Of a DNA stretch of 64,000 nucleotides, positions 10,317-19,480 are shown piece after piece. The stretch is from Prorocentrum cordatum (taxonomy: Eukaryota > Sar > Dinophyceae > Prorocentrales > Prorocentraceae): contig CAUYUJ010000915.1 in the NCBI GenBank assembly GCA_963575745.1, positions 43,650-107,649 of the forward strand, given 5' to 3'. The notes beneath the pieces were generated by a model. The model saw only the letters and a list, made by a program, of their open reading frames with translations. It was not told where the DNA came from and made no database searches. Both the position numbers and the translations under genes were made by a program. The number at the start of each line of letters is the position of its first letter. Position 1 is the stretch's first letter.

Positions 10317-13300
10317 CTAGTCTCTCTGCAGCTGGAGGTCTTGGGCCACCTGGACTGCGGCCCGCAAGAGGCCCTCGAGACCCGAAAGCTCAGCGTCAGT
10401 GATACTGCTATGGGAGGGGAGTGCCTGTGCACAACGCCCTACTATTTCCCATATGATTGGACAAGGAGAGGAGGCTTGGGGGAAGAGGGAGACTACACGA
10501 GCTCTCTTATCTCTATGCTCAGGGTCAGGGTAAGGGTCATGGAATCGAGGAATATATCCAATCTGCAGAAACCAGCCAACGCCCACACCTTGGGCACACA
10601 CTCCGCCGTCGAAGGATCCGCGGAGGCCAATAACTCGAAAGTTGTCTCGGACATCAGAACGAAAGATATGGTGGTGGAACAGCTCTCTGAATATCTGGCC
10701 TTCCCGTGCTAAGTGGGTAAGTTCATCAGCTACTGTGTTACTCTCTCGATATATGTGTCGAATGAAGTCGTTGCCCCATGAGGGGGGTCGTATTCCTTCC
10801 TCCTCCAACTCTTCCAAAAGAGAAATAATATTTGCCACCCGCCTACGATAAGAAGCCCCATCTCCTCCTTCTCCTCCCTCAACCTTCCAGAGACCATTGA
10901 TCCAGTTACAGATAAGAAGCGAATCGCCCGTCAGCTCGAGACCGATCCCATCATCACTCAGATCCCAAGTCGGCTCCTGTTCATTGTTCGAGGCCAATCT
11001 CTGGGCCAGCTTCTCGGACTCCTTCGCCGACAACGGACGAGCCAACATCTCCTCCCCCCTCTCCTTTATGTAGTCTCCTCTCCCTCCAGTTCCTCCACGG
11101 ACAACAAACAAGTCAAACAGAGACCCCAAAGTACAAGCTTCCAGGAACTGCCTGCAATACTGAACGAAGTCAGAGTAAGAGAAAGAGCACGCCCTCCACC
11201 ACCGATCCTCCAGATTCACAAACGAGGGAAATATCGTCTGGAACATGAAACACCAAGGATGTTCACCCGTCGCCTGCCCCTTAGTACTGCCTAATCGTGT
11301 CAGTTTCGAGGCCTCCTTCCACTTCCACTGTGAACGCCAATATTTTGACTCCAGTGTCCTTTTCTCCTCCCACCTCGGGGTACAGCACATCAGAAGCCGG
11401 CGTGCGTCACGATGCGCACGAGGATACACCGTCTGTTGTCCAGGTCCAGGAACAGCCACCCTCCGACGTTTCGGGGGGGGCCTGGGGGAATCCCTAGGCC
11501 CCCCCCGCTCACAGGGAACTTCAACATCTCGAGAAGAAGAGGCCCTATCAGAGGGCATAGCAGAAGAGACCATCCCATGCATATCTGAAGAGACAGCGCC
11601 CATCCCATTCGTATCTGAGGAGACTGCGCCCATCCCATTAGTAACTGCAGAGACAGCACCCATCCCACTGGTAACTGAAGAGACTCCCACCATCCCATTA
11701 GTAACTGAAGAGACCACACCCATCCCACTGGTAACTGGAGAGACCATCCCATGCATATCAGAGACAGCACCCATCCCACTGGTAACTGAAGAGACTCCCA
11801 CCATCCCACCAGTAACTGAAGAGACCACATCCATCCCACTGGTAACTGGAGAGACCATCCCATGCATATCAGAAGAGACCACACCCATCCCATTCATATC
11901 TGAAGAGACTGCACCCATCCCACTAGTAACTGAAGAGACAGCCCCCATCCCATTGGTAACTGAAGAGACCTCCCCCATCCCATTGGTAACTAGAGAGCCC
12001 GCGACCATTCCTGGGCTCAGCTCCGACTCAGGAATCTGATATCCGCTGTCGACATTAGCTCCAAAATATGATGCTATGTCAGCTCCAAGCTGCCACAAGG
12101 AATAAAGAACTCTCTGCACTGCACTCTGGCACTTTGCTTCAAAGAACATCCGTCTAGCAATTCTGAGTCGAGCTGGCTTCCAAACAACCCAACTTTCGGA
12201 GGCTGGCTTTTGGGGTGACGTCATCTGGTAAAGACAATTTCCCTCAAAGACATTCAGGCTCTGCAAGGAGTCCCTGTCCCAACTAATACCTTGACTTCCA
12301 TAAATGAGAATGCTCTGAACCCGAGTGATATAACTCCTACACTTGGCCGAAAACGGGACTGCCTTTGATCTAAAATAAGCTGCATGCGCATGGAAGGCTC
12401 GTCGCGCGGCCCCGATCCGCCGCCGAAGGTCCTGGTGTGCCTCCCTATAGCTACAGTATATGCTGTTCCCCAAGACATTCATCTCATCAACTACTTTGAA
12501 CGGCACCATCTGATCCTGAACCCGAACCAGGATAGGATGTTTTGGCTTCTCCGAGAAACCGATAAACGCGACCTCGAGCGACTCGATCTTCCATTCGAAT
12601 CCCCATCCCCGCAGAGTCTCTGTCATGTCTCCTACCTGTCGCCTAAACTCCTCCTCCGAAGATCCCAAGATAAAGATGTTGTCGGCATATAGCAAGTGGT
12701 GTACAGGAACCGAGGCCGAAACTTCTCCCACCGAGTTTGGATCCAGACAATGAAACCCAATCCCCTGCTCATCCCAAAGCTTAAATAAAGGAGCCCACAT
12801 CGCAACGACTATCAGGTTCCACAAGGAGGGGCTGTCGTTCCCACCTGTCCTGATGTGGGTATCAATTCCCACATCTGGCAGCTGCAAGCCCTGGAAGAGA
12901 AGCGAAGTGACCTCGCACGGCATAGGCACGAGCACACCGTACTGGAGCCAGGGAGGGATAGAGAGGACGTCGAACGCACGTTTGACCGTCGAGATTTTCG
13001 TGTTCTGGAAAGCTTGCTTCACATCCGCTGACCCCAGAACCAGACGTCGATCCTTCCCCCACTGTGAGGCGTGTTGTGCTGCTGCCTTAAGTCCTGCAAA
13101 TATCTCGGTGCATGATCTTTTGGGAACGAAACCGAATAACGATGCATGAGTGCCAGCCTGGAGACAATATGGTTCAAGCATGATCGAGAGACAAGTACTG
13201 TACCACTTCTTAAAGATACTCTCCACAGAAATACGCCTCGTATCAGAAACATCGCATATCGGATAAGATTTGGGAAGTAGTGTCGTCAATGTTTGATGCC

Positions 13301-14837
13301 AAGAAGATGGAGGTACAACAATGCCACGTAAGATATCACAAAATAATCGCTTGATAGTGCGAACGGCTCTCCACGGAAGCGCTTTGATTACTTCTGCCCC
13401 CACCCCGTCTGGTCCCGTGGCTTTTCCAGGGTTGAGTCGAGCTCGGGCCCGAAGGACCACCGCCATCGTGAGCGTCGCCTCCTGGGGTCTGGGGGACCCC
13501 TGGAGCTCCTCCCTGAGGCCCTGGACAATCTTGATCGACCGCCGACGCTCCTCCTCATCCTCGCAGACCTCCTTCAACTTCATCATCTCCTCCATCCACC
13601 TCTCCCTGTCCACGCTCTCCTCCCCCTCAATCTTCACCGCCTTCAAAGCTGCTTTACGTGGACGCTCCGCTTCCCATTCCAGCTTTGCTCGTTTGAATTT
13701 TCTCGCTTCCCGATCTCTTTTTCTGCGTAGAAGTCGATAGGCTAACGTCCCCCTCTCCGCCCTCCTCCGGTAGACCTGCACATCCAAGGACCGCAGCAAC
13801 TCCGATCGTTCAGGGGGTCGAGCTGGGCGCTTCGGGGTACATTCGGTGGCCGACGCACACGAATAGATAACACTCTCTGCCTGACACATAAGTTGGCACG
13901 AAAATAGATTGGCATCCAACAACTGGCGACACGATCGACGAGCAGACAAGTTGAGTGGGTCCCAGCCTTTCAAGGTTCGAGAACGTCGTGAGAGATTCCG
14001 TCTCGCCGACTCCCTGGAAGCCACTCTCAGAGAAGCTCGAACAAGGGCATGATCTGATAATCTCATCACGGCTCCCTGCTGCTGTCCTACGTACAGAAAC
14101 TCAACCGAGCACCCCGACACCTGCGATCCATGAGGAACAAGGATGTAATCCAGCACTTCACGGCGGGACCCCTTCCGATAATCAAACCAAGTCGGCTTCC
14201 TAGCTCCAAAAGAATTCGAAGCACACATACGCTCCTGAACCAACCAATCCTCCACCTCCTGTCGCAAGCTCTCCACCTTCTCCTTCCTCTCCCGCTCCTT
14301 GGTCCCCGTGGCCTGGATCTGCACTACCTCCAAGCCTCCTCCCGAATAAACCTCCTCCTCATGCTGTAAGTGTGGCTGTATCTCAACATTCGCATCCATG
14401 GCAACAACAAGACGACAGAAGCCATAACGACGGCATACGTACTTTCTGAGCAAGCTCACCGACTGGAGTGCACAATGTGATATCTCCAGAAACTCGGGCT
14501 GGCTGGCATCAGGCAAGTACAATGAGACAAAGAGCATCCGTCCAGCAAGGATCGCGCACCACCTCTCTGAGGCCCATTGGCCTCGAACACTATCAGCCCT
14601 CCGATAGAGTATCATAGCACGGCGATCCTCCGAGACGTGGTAGTACAGTCCCATTTTGACAAGCCATTGCGCCATAACGTCGATGTTCTGAGACTCCTGT
14701 ACCCCCAGGAAATCCCAGCCTAGGTGTGCTCCGTAGACTACCCTCGTCAGAACACTATAAGCTTTGTCATCCTTCCTCCCCGCACGTTGAAGGTTGAGCG
14801 TGGCGAAGCGGACTTCCGTCGGCTCCGCCCGTCGGCG
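10317..14837 (-). CDS. LINE A ORF2: APE endonuclease, reverse transcriptase, permuted RNase H
   Basis: Open from the codon after the ORF1 TGA (14837) to 10317. The first in-frame ATG is at 14675, giving 1452 aa. The endonuclease residues ATLNLQ and FLGVQES lie upstream of that ATG, at about 14710-14795, so the functional protein must start upstream or be a readthrough product. Later endonuclease landmarks are DYILVP and SDHALV (about 14040-14135). The RT has a GPDG motif near residue 418, SADVKQAF as motif A and LLYADN near residue 663 as motif C, with Asn where the second Asp of the usual ADD is expected. A 10-residue repeat array follows at 11563-12010. RNase H comes last in permuted order: GDSLLICNW (about 10905-10940), a block ending RESNTVADELTHLAREG (about 10690-10755), GSFDGGV (about 10600-10620) and DAELSGLE (about 10370-10400). 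Confidence 0.9.
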   Translation of the reverse strand, partial: RRRAEPTEVRFATLNLQRAGRKDDKAYSVLTRVVYGAHLGWDFLGVQESQNIDVMAQWLVKMGLYYHVSEDRRAMILYRRADSVRGQWASERWCAILAGRMLFVSLYLPDASQPEFLEISHCALQSVSLLRKYVCRRYGFCRLVVAMDANVEIQPHLQHEEEVYSGGGLEVVQIQATGTKERERKEKVESLRQEVEDWLVQERMCASNSFGARKPTWFDYRKGSRREVLDYILVPHGSQVSGCSVEFLYVGQQQGAVMRLSDHALVRASLRVASRESARRNLSRRSRTLKGWDPLNLSARRSCRQLLDANLFSCQLMCQAESVIYSCASATECTPKRPARPPERSELLRSLDVQVYRRRAERGTLAYRLLRRKRDREARKFKRAKLEWEAERPRKAALKAVKIEGEESVDRERWMEEMMKLKEVCEDEEERRRSIKIVQGLREELQGSPRPQEATLTMAVVLRARARLNPGKATGPDGVGAEVIKALPWRAVRTIKRLFCDILRGIVVPPSSWHQTLTTLLPKSYPICDVSDTRRISVESIFKKWYSTCLSIMLEPYCLQAGTHASLFGFVPKRSCTEIFAGLKAAAQHASQWGKDRRLVLGSADVKQAFQNTKISTVKRAFDVLSIPPWLQYGVLVPMPCEVTSLLFQGLQLPDVGIDTHIRTGGNDSPSLWNLIVVAMWAPLFKLWDEQGIGFHCLDPNSVGEVSASVPVHHLLYADNIFILGSSEEEFRRQVGDMTETLRGWGFEWKIESLEVAFIGFSEKPKHPILVRVQDQMVPFKVVDEMNVLGNSIYCSYREAHQDLRRRIGAARRAFHAHAAYFRSKAVPFSAKCRSYITRVQSILIYGSQGISWDRDSLQSLNVFEGNCLYQMTSPQKPASESWVVWKPARLRIARRMFFEAKCQSAVQRVLYSLWQLGADIASYFGANVDSGYQIPESELSPGMVAGSLVTNGMGEVSSVTNGMGAVSSVTSGMGAVSSDMNGMGVVSSDMHGMVSPVTSGMDVVSSVTGGMVGVSSVTSGMGAVSDMHGMVSPVTSGMGVVSSVTNGMVGVSSVTSGMGAVSAVTNGMGAVSSDTNGMGAVSSDMHGMVSSAMPSDRASSSRDVEVPCERGGPRDSPRPPPKRRRVAVPGPGQQTVYPRAHRDARRLLMCCTPRWEEKRTLESKYWRSQWKWKEASKLTRLGSTKGQATGEHPWCFMFQTIFPSFVNLEDRWWRACSFSYSDFVQYCRQFLEACTLGSLFDLFVVRGGTGGRGDYIKERGEEMLARPLSAKESEKLAQRLASNNEQEPTWDLSDDGIGLELTGDSLLICNWINGLWKVEGGEGGDGASYRRRVANIISLLEELEEEGIRPPSWGNDFIRHIYRESNTVADELTHLAREGQIFRELFHHHIFRSDVRDNFRVIGLRGSFDGGVCAQGVGVGWFLQIGYIPRFHDPYPDPEHRDKRARVVSLFPQASSPCPIIWEIVGRCAQALPSHSSITDAELSGLEGLLRAAVQVAQDLQLQRD
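11563..12010 (-). repeat. In-frame 30-bp minisatellite inside ORF2
   Basis: About 15 copies of a 27-30-bp unit; on the plus strand a typical core is CCCATCCCACTGGTAACTGA. The unit keeps the ORF2 frame and encodes repeats like GMGAVSSVTN. It lies between the RT-side region and the RNase H, so it is likely a flexible linker. Copies vary (Val-Thr, Asp-Met and Val-Ser variants; some shorter), as expected from slippage or unequal exchange. Confidence 0.9.
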
Positions 14838-14840
14838 TCA
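14838..14840 (-). promoter_or_regulatory. Candidate readthrough stop codon (TGA) between ORF1 and ORF2
   Basis: Single in-frame TGA after CAG. The frame is open for 357 codons before and over 1500 codons after it. The endonuclease Asn and Glu motifs lie between the TGA and the first Met. LINE B has the same CAG TGA layout. Confidence 0.6.
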
Positions 14841-15908
14841 CTGAGAAGCAGCCCTGGAGTCCGTGACTAGCTCCTCGAGCTCTGTCGCCGTCATGGTGAT
14901 GCCGTGCCTCTGGGCGAAAGACGTCCAAGCTGCTGGGATAACTCGCCACTGCCCAGATCCCCCGAAGCTGGCCGCCTGATACTCGGCCAGCAAGCTCCGC
15001 TTCCCCTCAACGGGGTCAGAGTACATCGTGGACGGCGACTTTCCGTATCCAGTCGATCCTTTGAGGAAGATGGTGGGGTGCTTCCTGCTCCAGACACCAT
15101 AAAATCGGCCAACTGCTTGATTGTGTGGGATCTTCTCGTCTGGGACCTCTGCACGAACTCTCAAACGAGACACCTTCGACTTCACCTTGGTGTAAAAGGC
15201 GTGGTTAAGCGATTCGTCATCATTTATACGTGTGAGAGCGCGCTGTACAGCATAGACCACTTCACTCCCTGCCCCAACCTTAAATCTAATCTTGATATTC
15301 CCCGTCATCGGTTTCGATCTGGCAAGTTTCTCAGAGCTGACCACATCCACTTGACCGTGTAACTGCTCGTTATCCGCTTTCAATAGACCCAGGGTGTTCT
15401 GGAGTAGTGTGCAGGCATCCGTATCGTCGATCATCGTAAGTTCCCTACTCGTGCGATTCGACCAGTCCTGGACCCATCCGTACAATTCTACATATGTAGG
15501 AGTAAATTTTGCCGTCGATGTTCGTCCTGCAAATCTCGGGGCTGCTATCGTAGAGTTAGAGGATCCAATCGAAGCAGTATCCTGGCTGGCCAGGGTCTCC
15601 AAGTTCTTAAGCCTAATCTCCTGCTCCTGCTGTTTCTTCTCAATGGCCGTGAGTTTCTCTGTCTGGACCCCGAGACGTTGATCCATACTACTAATACGCA
15701 CGTCAGTGGCCACCGAGGCGGCCTTCGACTCATCATGATTCTGAAAGGACATCTGCATGAACAATCGCAAACTCTCATCTTTTTGAAGACTCAGAATTTT
15801 CTCTCTCATGGCCTTTTGATCACGAATGTCACCTCCCGTCTTGTCCACCTTCTCCTCCTCCTCCATATCCGTCTTCATCCTCTTGCTACCCTGACCGTCA
15901 ACCTCCAT
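14838..15908 (-). CDS. LINE A ORF1 protein
   Basis: 356 aa from ATG at 15908 to TGA at 14838-14840. The N-terminal 45 residues are charged. Residues about 45-125 (QKAMREKI through a QEQEIRLKNLE-type stretch) look like a coiled coil, as in ORF1 chaperone proteins that trimerise and coat element RNA. The remainder has a C-terminal region with a pattern shared with LINE B ORF1: an RFxxVxR motif, then Leu/Ala/Glu-Tyr, then a W/Y-rich end. No CCHC zinc knuckle is seen. The stop context is TCT CAG TGA CGC CGA. ORF2 follows in the same frame with no spacer, so ORF1 may also be made as an ORF1-ORF2 fusion. RNA binding and particle formation are inferred from the family. Confidence 0.8.
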   Translation of the reverse strand: MEVDGQGSKRMKTDMEEEEKVDKTGGDIRDQKAMREKILSLQKDESLRLFMQMSFQNHDESKAASVATDVRISSMDQRLGVQTEKLTAIEKKQQEQEIRLKNLETLASQDTASIGSSNSTIAAPRFAGRTSTAKFTPTYVELYGWVQDWSNRTSRELTMIDDTDACTLLQNTLGLLKADNEQLHGQVDVVSSEKLARSKPMTGNIKIRFKVGAGSEVVYAVQRALTRINDDESLNHAFYTKVKSKVSRLRVRAEVPDEKIPHNQAVGRFYGVWSRKHPTIFLKGSTGYGKSPSTMYSDPVEGKRSLLAEYQAASFGGSGQWRVIPAAWTSFAQRHGITMTATELEELVTDSRAASQ

Positions 15909-16465
15909 TTCTTCTGGAAAGAACTGGCGAAACGACCCTTCTTGAACTTACAGAGACACCAAGAACGATGCGAGTAGTGTCGATAAGGTCGGGAACGACG
16001 AAATATGCAACACTCTAGGCGACAGTAATCCTCCCAATAGAAGTCTTCCAGATCTGCAAAGAATCGATCCCAAACACAGCTAGGCTCTCCGAGAGGATAT
16101 AAGACGTTCCACCCTCCTGCTGGCTCTCCGAAGCTGTTCGTGACTGCACAGACGATACAACAATACTCAACTCGCACACGTGGAATGAATAATGGACGAG
16201 AGCAAAAATGGAAGAAGGCACGCTCCCAAGAACAAAAGCAGATGCAGACGTATGCGTGCTCCACTCGTACCAGCAGGGCGTTGCCTCCCAGTAACCAGTT
16301 CAATCAGGAGCCTGATGCCAGCAGAGGGGCCGCAGGCTGTCCAAGATGTGTGCGGAAGAGTGTACAGTATGTGGAACCCAACTCCCTACTGCACAATGCA
16401 GCTCGAGAGAGCCCCCCGGCGGGGCAAGGCCGAGGGAGAGCGGGAGGTAAGCTCCGCGTCCTCAA
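15909..16465 (-). other. LINE A 5' untranslated region
   Basis: Between the 5' boundary and the ORF1 ATG. No spliced-leader match and no recognised promoter. One short ORF in another frame (15875-16303, minus) has no known domain. Confidence 0.5.
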
Positions 16466-16505
16466 CCTTTCTTACCGCCGGGGGACTCGTAGAGCTTCCT
16501 GACAA
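16466..16505 (+). repeat. Right copy of ~40-bp duplication flanking LINE A
   Basis: CCTTTCTTACCGCC... through CTCGTAGAGCTTCCTGACAA; pairs with 10211-10252. It is also the start of the family B array that continues to 18410. Confidence 0.7.
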
Positions 16506-18410
16506 AATATAATGTCGAAAAAAATTGCAGAGAACGAATAGTTTTTCAGCCCAAGCGATTTCAGACCTCTCGATGCAACAGCCGAACGCCCCCGATGCTT
16601 CTAGATTGTCTTCTGTACGAGCTCTGTAGCTGTTCTACAGCCCGAGTTACGTGCGTAAATCGACAGCACCTCTGAAGATGACTCGACGCGCATGATCATT
16701 CTGAGCCGCCTGCTGTGCCTGAGAGCTCTGTAGCTTGCCTACAGCTCGAGTTAAGCTGAAAAACCCGGGAGCACCTACCAACATTCCGACTCATAGTGAA
16801 TAAGTTTTTCAATCGATTCTAGACTTCTAGCTCACTTCGAGAGTTCTGGCGCAATGAGCAGACGCGCATGATGATCTGAGTCGTCTGCTGTGCCTAAGAG
16901 CTCTGTAGCTGCCCTACAGCTCGAGTTAAGTTGAGAAAACCAAATCACACAATCAAGTGTACTACTCATGCAAAGAGGTTTTTCGATCATAACTTCTTAC
17001 ATATCCAGCGCTGAACATTATCCCGCCACATGTAGACGCGCATCATCATTCTGAATGCGAAAGCTGTGCTTGCCATCTCTGCAGCTTGCCTATAGCTCGA
17101 CTTAAGTTGAGAAAATCGACAGCACCTACCAACATAGCACTCGCCAACCGATCCCGCCACAGTGCTTTCCGATAGTAATATTCACCCGATCGAGCTGACA
17201 TCAAGATGGCGAGTCGCACTAAGATCATAGATCACGGGAAAAAATACTAAGGCTCTAACGAATGTTCAAATTTTGAGAACATAATTTTCAACTGAGCAAA
17301 AGGCACCAAAAGTTCCGTCGAGATTTTTTCGAGCCAACTCGTAGAGCTTCCTGAGAACATATAATGTCGAAAAAATTACACAGAAAAATAATTGTTCAGC
17401 CCAAGCAATTTCAGACCTCTCGGATGCAACAGCCGAACGCCCCCGATGCTTCTGGATTGTCTTCTGTACGAGCTCTGTTGCTCTCCTACAGCCCGAGTTA
17501 CGTGCGTAAATCGACAGCACCTCAAGATGACTCGAACAATACAAATAGTTTGGCAAACCTAGCTCGAGTATCAGACCGAGTTCAGACCTCTGCATGCGAC
17601 AGGCGGACGCGTCTGATGTCTCTGAATCGATTCCTGTGATTACCAGCCCTGCAGCCCCCCTACAGCCCGAGTTAAGTGCAGGAAACCGACAGCACAGCAC
17701 CTCTCAGGATGACTCGAACAATACGAATAGTTTCGCGGACCTAGTTCGGGCAGCAGACAGAGTTCGGAGCTCTGGATTCGAAAGGCGGACGCGCCTGATG
17801 TCTCCGATTCGATTCCAGTGACTACCAGCCATGGAGCCCCCCTACAGCCCGAGTTAAGTGCAGAGAACCCACAGCATCTCTCAAGATGACTCGAACAATA
17901 CGAATAGTTTCGCGACTCTAGATCGGGCAGCAGACCAAGTTCAGAGCTCTGAATTCAACAGACAACGGCCACTGATGATTCTGAATCAGATTCTGTACGT
18001 ATCAGCTCTGTAGCAGTCCTGTAGCTCGAGTTCAGTACATAAAAACAAGAGCGTCTGTCACGATTAGCTGTGCTTACCAGCTCTGTAGCTGTCCTAAAGC
18101 TCGAGTTATGTTCAGAAAACCGTCATCGCGTGTCAAGATGACTTGAAACGACCGATCCCGCCTGCCTGCTTTTTGGCAGTAAAAGGTACCCGATCGAGCT
18201 AAGATGAAGGATGCGAGCGGGAATAAGATCGAATATCATGGGAAAAGATACTAGAGCTCTAACGAATGTTCAAATTTCGAGAACAAAATTTTCAACCTAC
18301 CAAAAGTCACCAAAAGGTCCGTCGAGATTTTTCTTGCCAACTAGCTCTCCAGCGCGCCGGAATATCTCTTAAGCTTCCACCAATAACTTGCTAAGGGAAG
18401 CTCTATGAGT
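16485..18410 (+). repeat. Family B repeat array (~180-bp units) with inverted ends
   Basis: Starts with ACTCGTAGAGCTTCC and ends with GGAAGCTCTATGAGT (18396-18410), an imperfect terminal inverted repeat. A second start (AACTCGTAGAGCTTCC at about 17337) shows that two elements are joined. The interior consists of diverged ~180-bp tandem units, each with a CTCGAGTTAAGT-like block, AAGATGACTCGAA(C/T)AATA, CAGACCGAGTTCAGA and a small hairpin built from AGCTCTGTAG and CTACAGCT. The right part is a conserved tail: CCGATCGAGCT, ATGGCGAG, AAATTTTCAACC, CCGTCGAGATTTTT and CTAGCTCTCCAGCGCGCCGG. No coding potential is seen. Equivalent elements lie at 19.8-20.6, 25.1-25.9 (inverted), 53.2-54.1 and 56.1-57.3 kb. 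Confidence 0.85.
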
Positions 18411-18414
18411 TCAT

Positions 18415-18565
18415 TGGTAGCGTCCAAAACCCGGAGAGCAAAACACCGTCGGGGAGAGAAAATCTTTCCTGGAGACCTCTAGGGAGCTCCCCTGCGGGGC
18501 TTCTGAAGCGCTGCCAGGAACGCTTCCGCGTGCCTGCATGAGTGCAGGCAAACTGGGAACCGAGG
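18415..18565 (+). repeat. Family C fragment
   Basis: Begins GGTAGCGTCCAAAACCCGGA and includes GAAGCGCTGCCAGGAACGCT; truncated in the palindromic core, where the hairpin of the next A unit starts. Confidence 0.75.
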
Positions 18566-18949
18566 TAAACCGTCAACTTGGTTACCGCCGGGGCCCTCGT
18601 AGAGCTCTTTTCTCACACGGCGCTCCTCAGTAAGCATGAAAAAAGCGTCTGGAGCAAGATCTGAGAAACTCGAAAAATCAGGTCTTTCTATGTTTATTCA
18701 ACGTCGGTTCCTAGTGTTTTGATAGTAGTACTGCCGCTACGGACCTGAAAATTTTAGTGGCAGACGCGTCTTAACCCACTACAGGTGCGAAAAATCTGCT
18801 TTCTCAAAATGAATTGTCAAATGTATTTCAAATAATCGCAAAACCACCGAAAAGTTATCACTTTGTCCTTTCTGGCCGGGTCGAATAACTAGCTCAACCC
18901 CGCGCCCGAATTCCTCTAGCTCATCGATGACGAAGAGCTTTACGAGGCA
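18560..18949 (+). repeat. Hairpin module plus family A unit (~357 bp)
   Basis: Hairpin at 18560-18593, then a family A unit from CCCTCGTAGAGCTC (18592) to GAGCTTTACGAGG (about 18948). Internal landmarks in order: GTTTTGATAGTAGTACTG, GGCAGACGCGTCTTAACCCA, CAGGTGCGAAAAATCTGCTT, CGCAAAACCACC, GGCCGGGTCG and CTAGCTCATCGATG. Inverted ends and fixed length resemble a MITE. No target duplication is obvious. Confidence 0.85.
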
Positions 18950-18955
18950 CTGGCG

Positions 18956-19283
18956 CCGGCGGTGAACCGTCAACCTGGTCACCGCCGGGAACCTCGTAGA
19001 GCTCCTTCCACAGAAAGAGTACCCAGAATCGAAACAGAGAACTTCGCAGTAGAGGTTCCTGGCCTCGCTCAGAAGAAATTGTCCACAGAATCAGCTAAGA
19101 ATTTGAGAGGCAACTTCTGTGATGCAAAGCTTTGCTCTGTGTGAAACGAATGGTTAGAGCTGCAGAATCGGCTGAGCCAGGCCGCGGATGGCACGATCGC
19201 GTCCCTTTTCGAAATTTCGTAAACTAGCTCCACCCTGTTGCCGAATTCCTCTAGCTCTCGTACCAAGAGAGCTCTACGAGGTA
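18956..19283 (+). repeat. Hairpin plus shortened family A unit
   Basis: Hairpin at 18956-18988 (a clean 8-bp stem, CCGGCGGT/ACCGCCGG). The unit runs from ACCTCGTAGAGCTC (18992) to GAGCTCTACGAGGT (about 19282). It is about 65 bp shorter than intact copies and its centre is diverged, though both inverted ends are kept. Confidence 0.75.
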
Positions 19284-19289
19284 CGTGGA

Positions 19290-19425
19290 AAGCGCCTCTG
19301 AACCCGCTGCCGGGACGGGCGAGCTGCTGCCAGGATCGTGGGACGGCGGAGACGGGCTGCTGGCGGACACCATCATCGTCCTGCTTCTACTCTAAATAAA
19401 TACCTCTAGCAGAGCTCCCCGGGGA
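19290..19425 (+). repeat. Family C fragment (right half)
   Basis: Carries the right-hand landmarks ATCGTGGGACGGCGGAGACG and GGGCTGCTGGCGGACACCA and ends in a damaged AGCAGAGCTCCCCGGGG. Confidence 0.65.
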
Positions 19426-19480
19426 AAACCGACACCAAGTCGTCACATTGTCTCTTAAGGTCGGATCGGCCAACTCGGAA

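Larger units (their letters stand above)
10253..16465 (-). mobile_element. LINE A, near-complete non-LTR retrotransposon
   Basis: A minus-strand element of about 6.2 kb: a 5' region (about 16465-15909), ORF1 (15908-14838), ORF2 (14837-10317) and a short 3' end with an A-rich tail at 10253-10270 (AAAAAAAAACAAAGG on minus). Both ORFs are uninterrupted except for the single TGA between them. The ends abut near-identical ~40-bp sequences (10211-10252, 16466-16505), and the target is a family B repeat just beside its hairpin. No spliced-leader sequence is visible at its 5' end, unlike LINE B. Domain order EEN-RT-RNase H places it among APE-type LINEs; I cannot assign a clade by eye. Intact frames suggest recent activity. 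Confidence 0.9.

Noticed and set aside
16485-18410. CRISPR-like array
   Set aside because: Units are ~180 bp, diverged throughout and lack the short identical repeat/unique spacer pattern; the genome is eukaryotic.
18956-18988. Hairpin modules as transcription terminators or tRNA-like genes
   Set aside because: No U-run after the stem, no cloverleaf or A/B boxes seen; their position at repeat boundaries is better explained as an element part.
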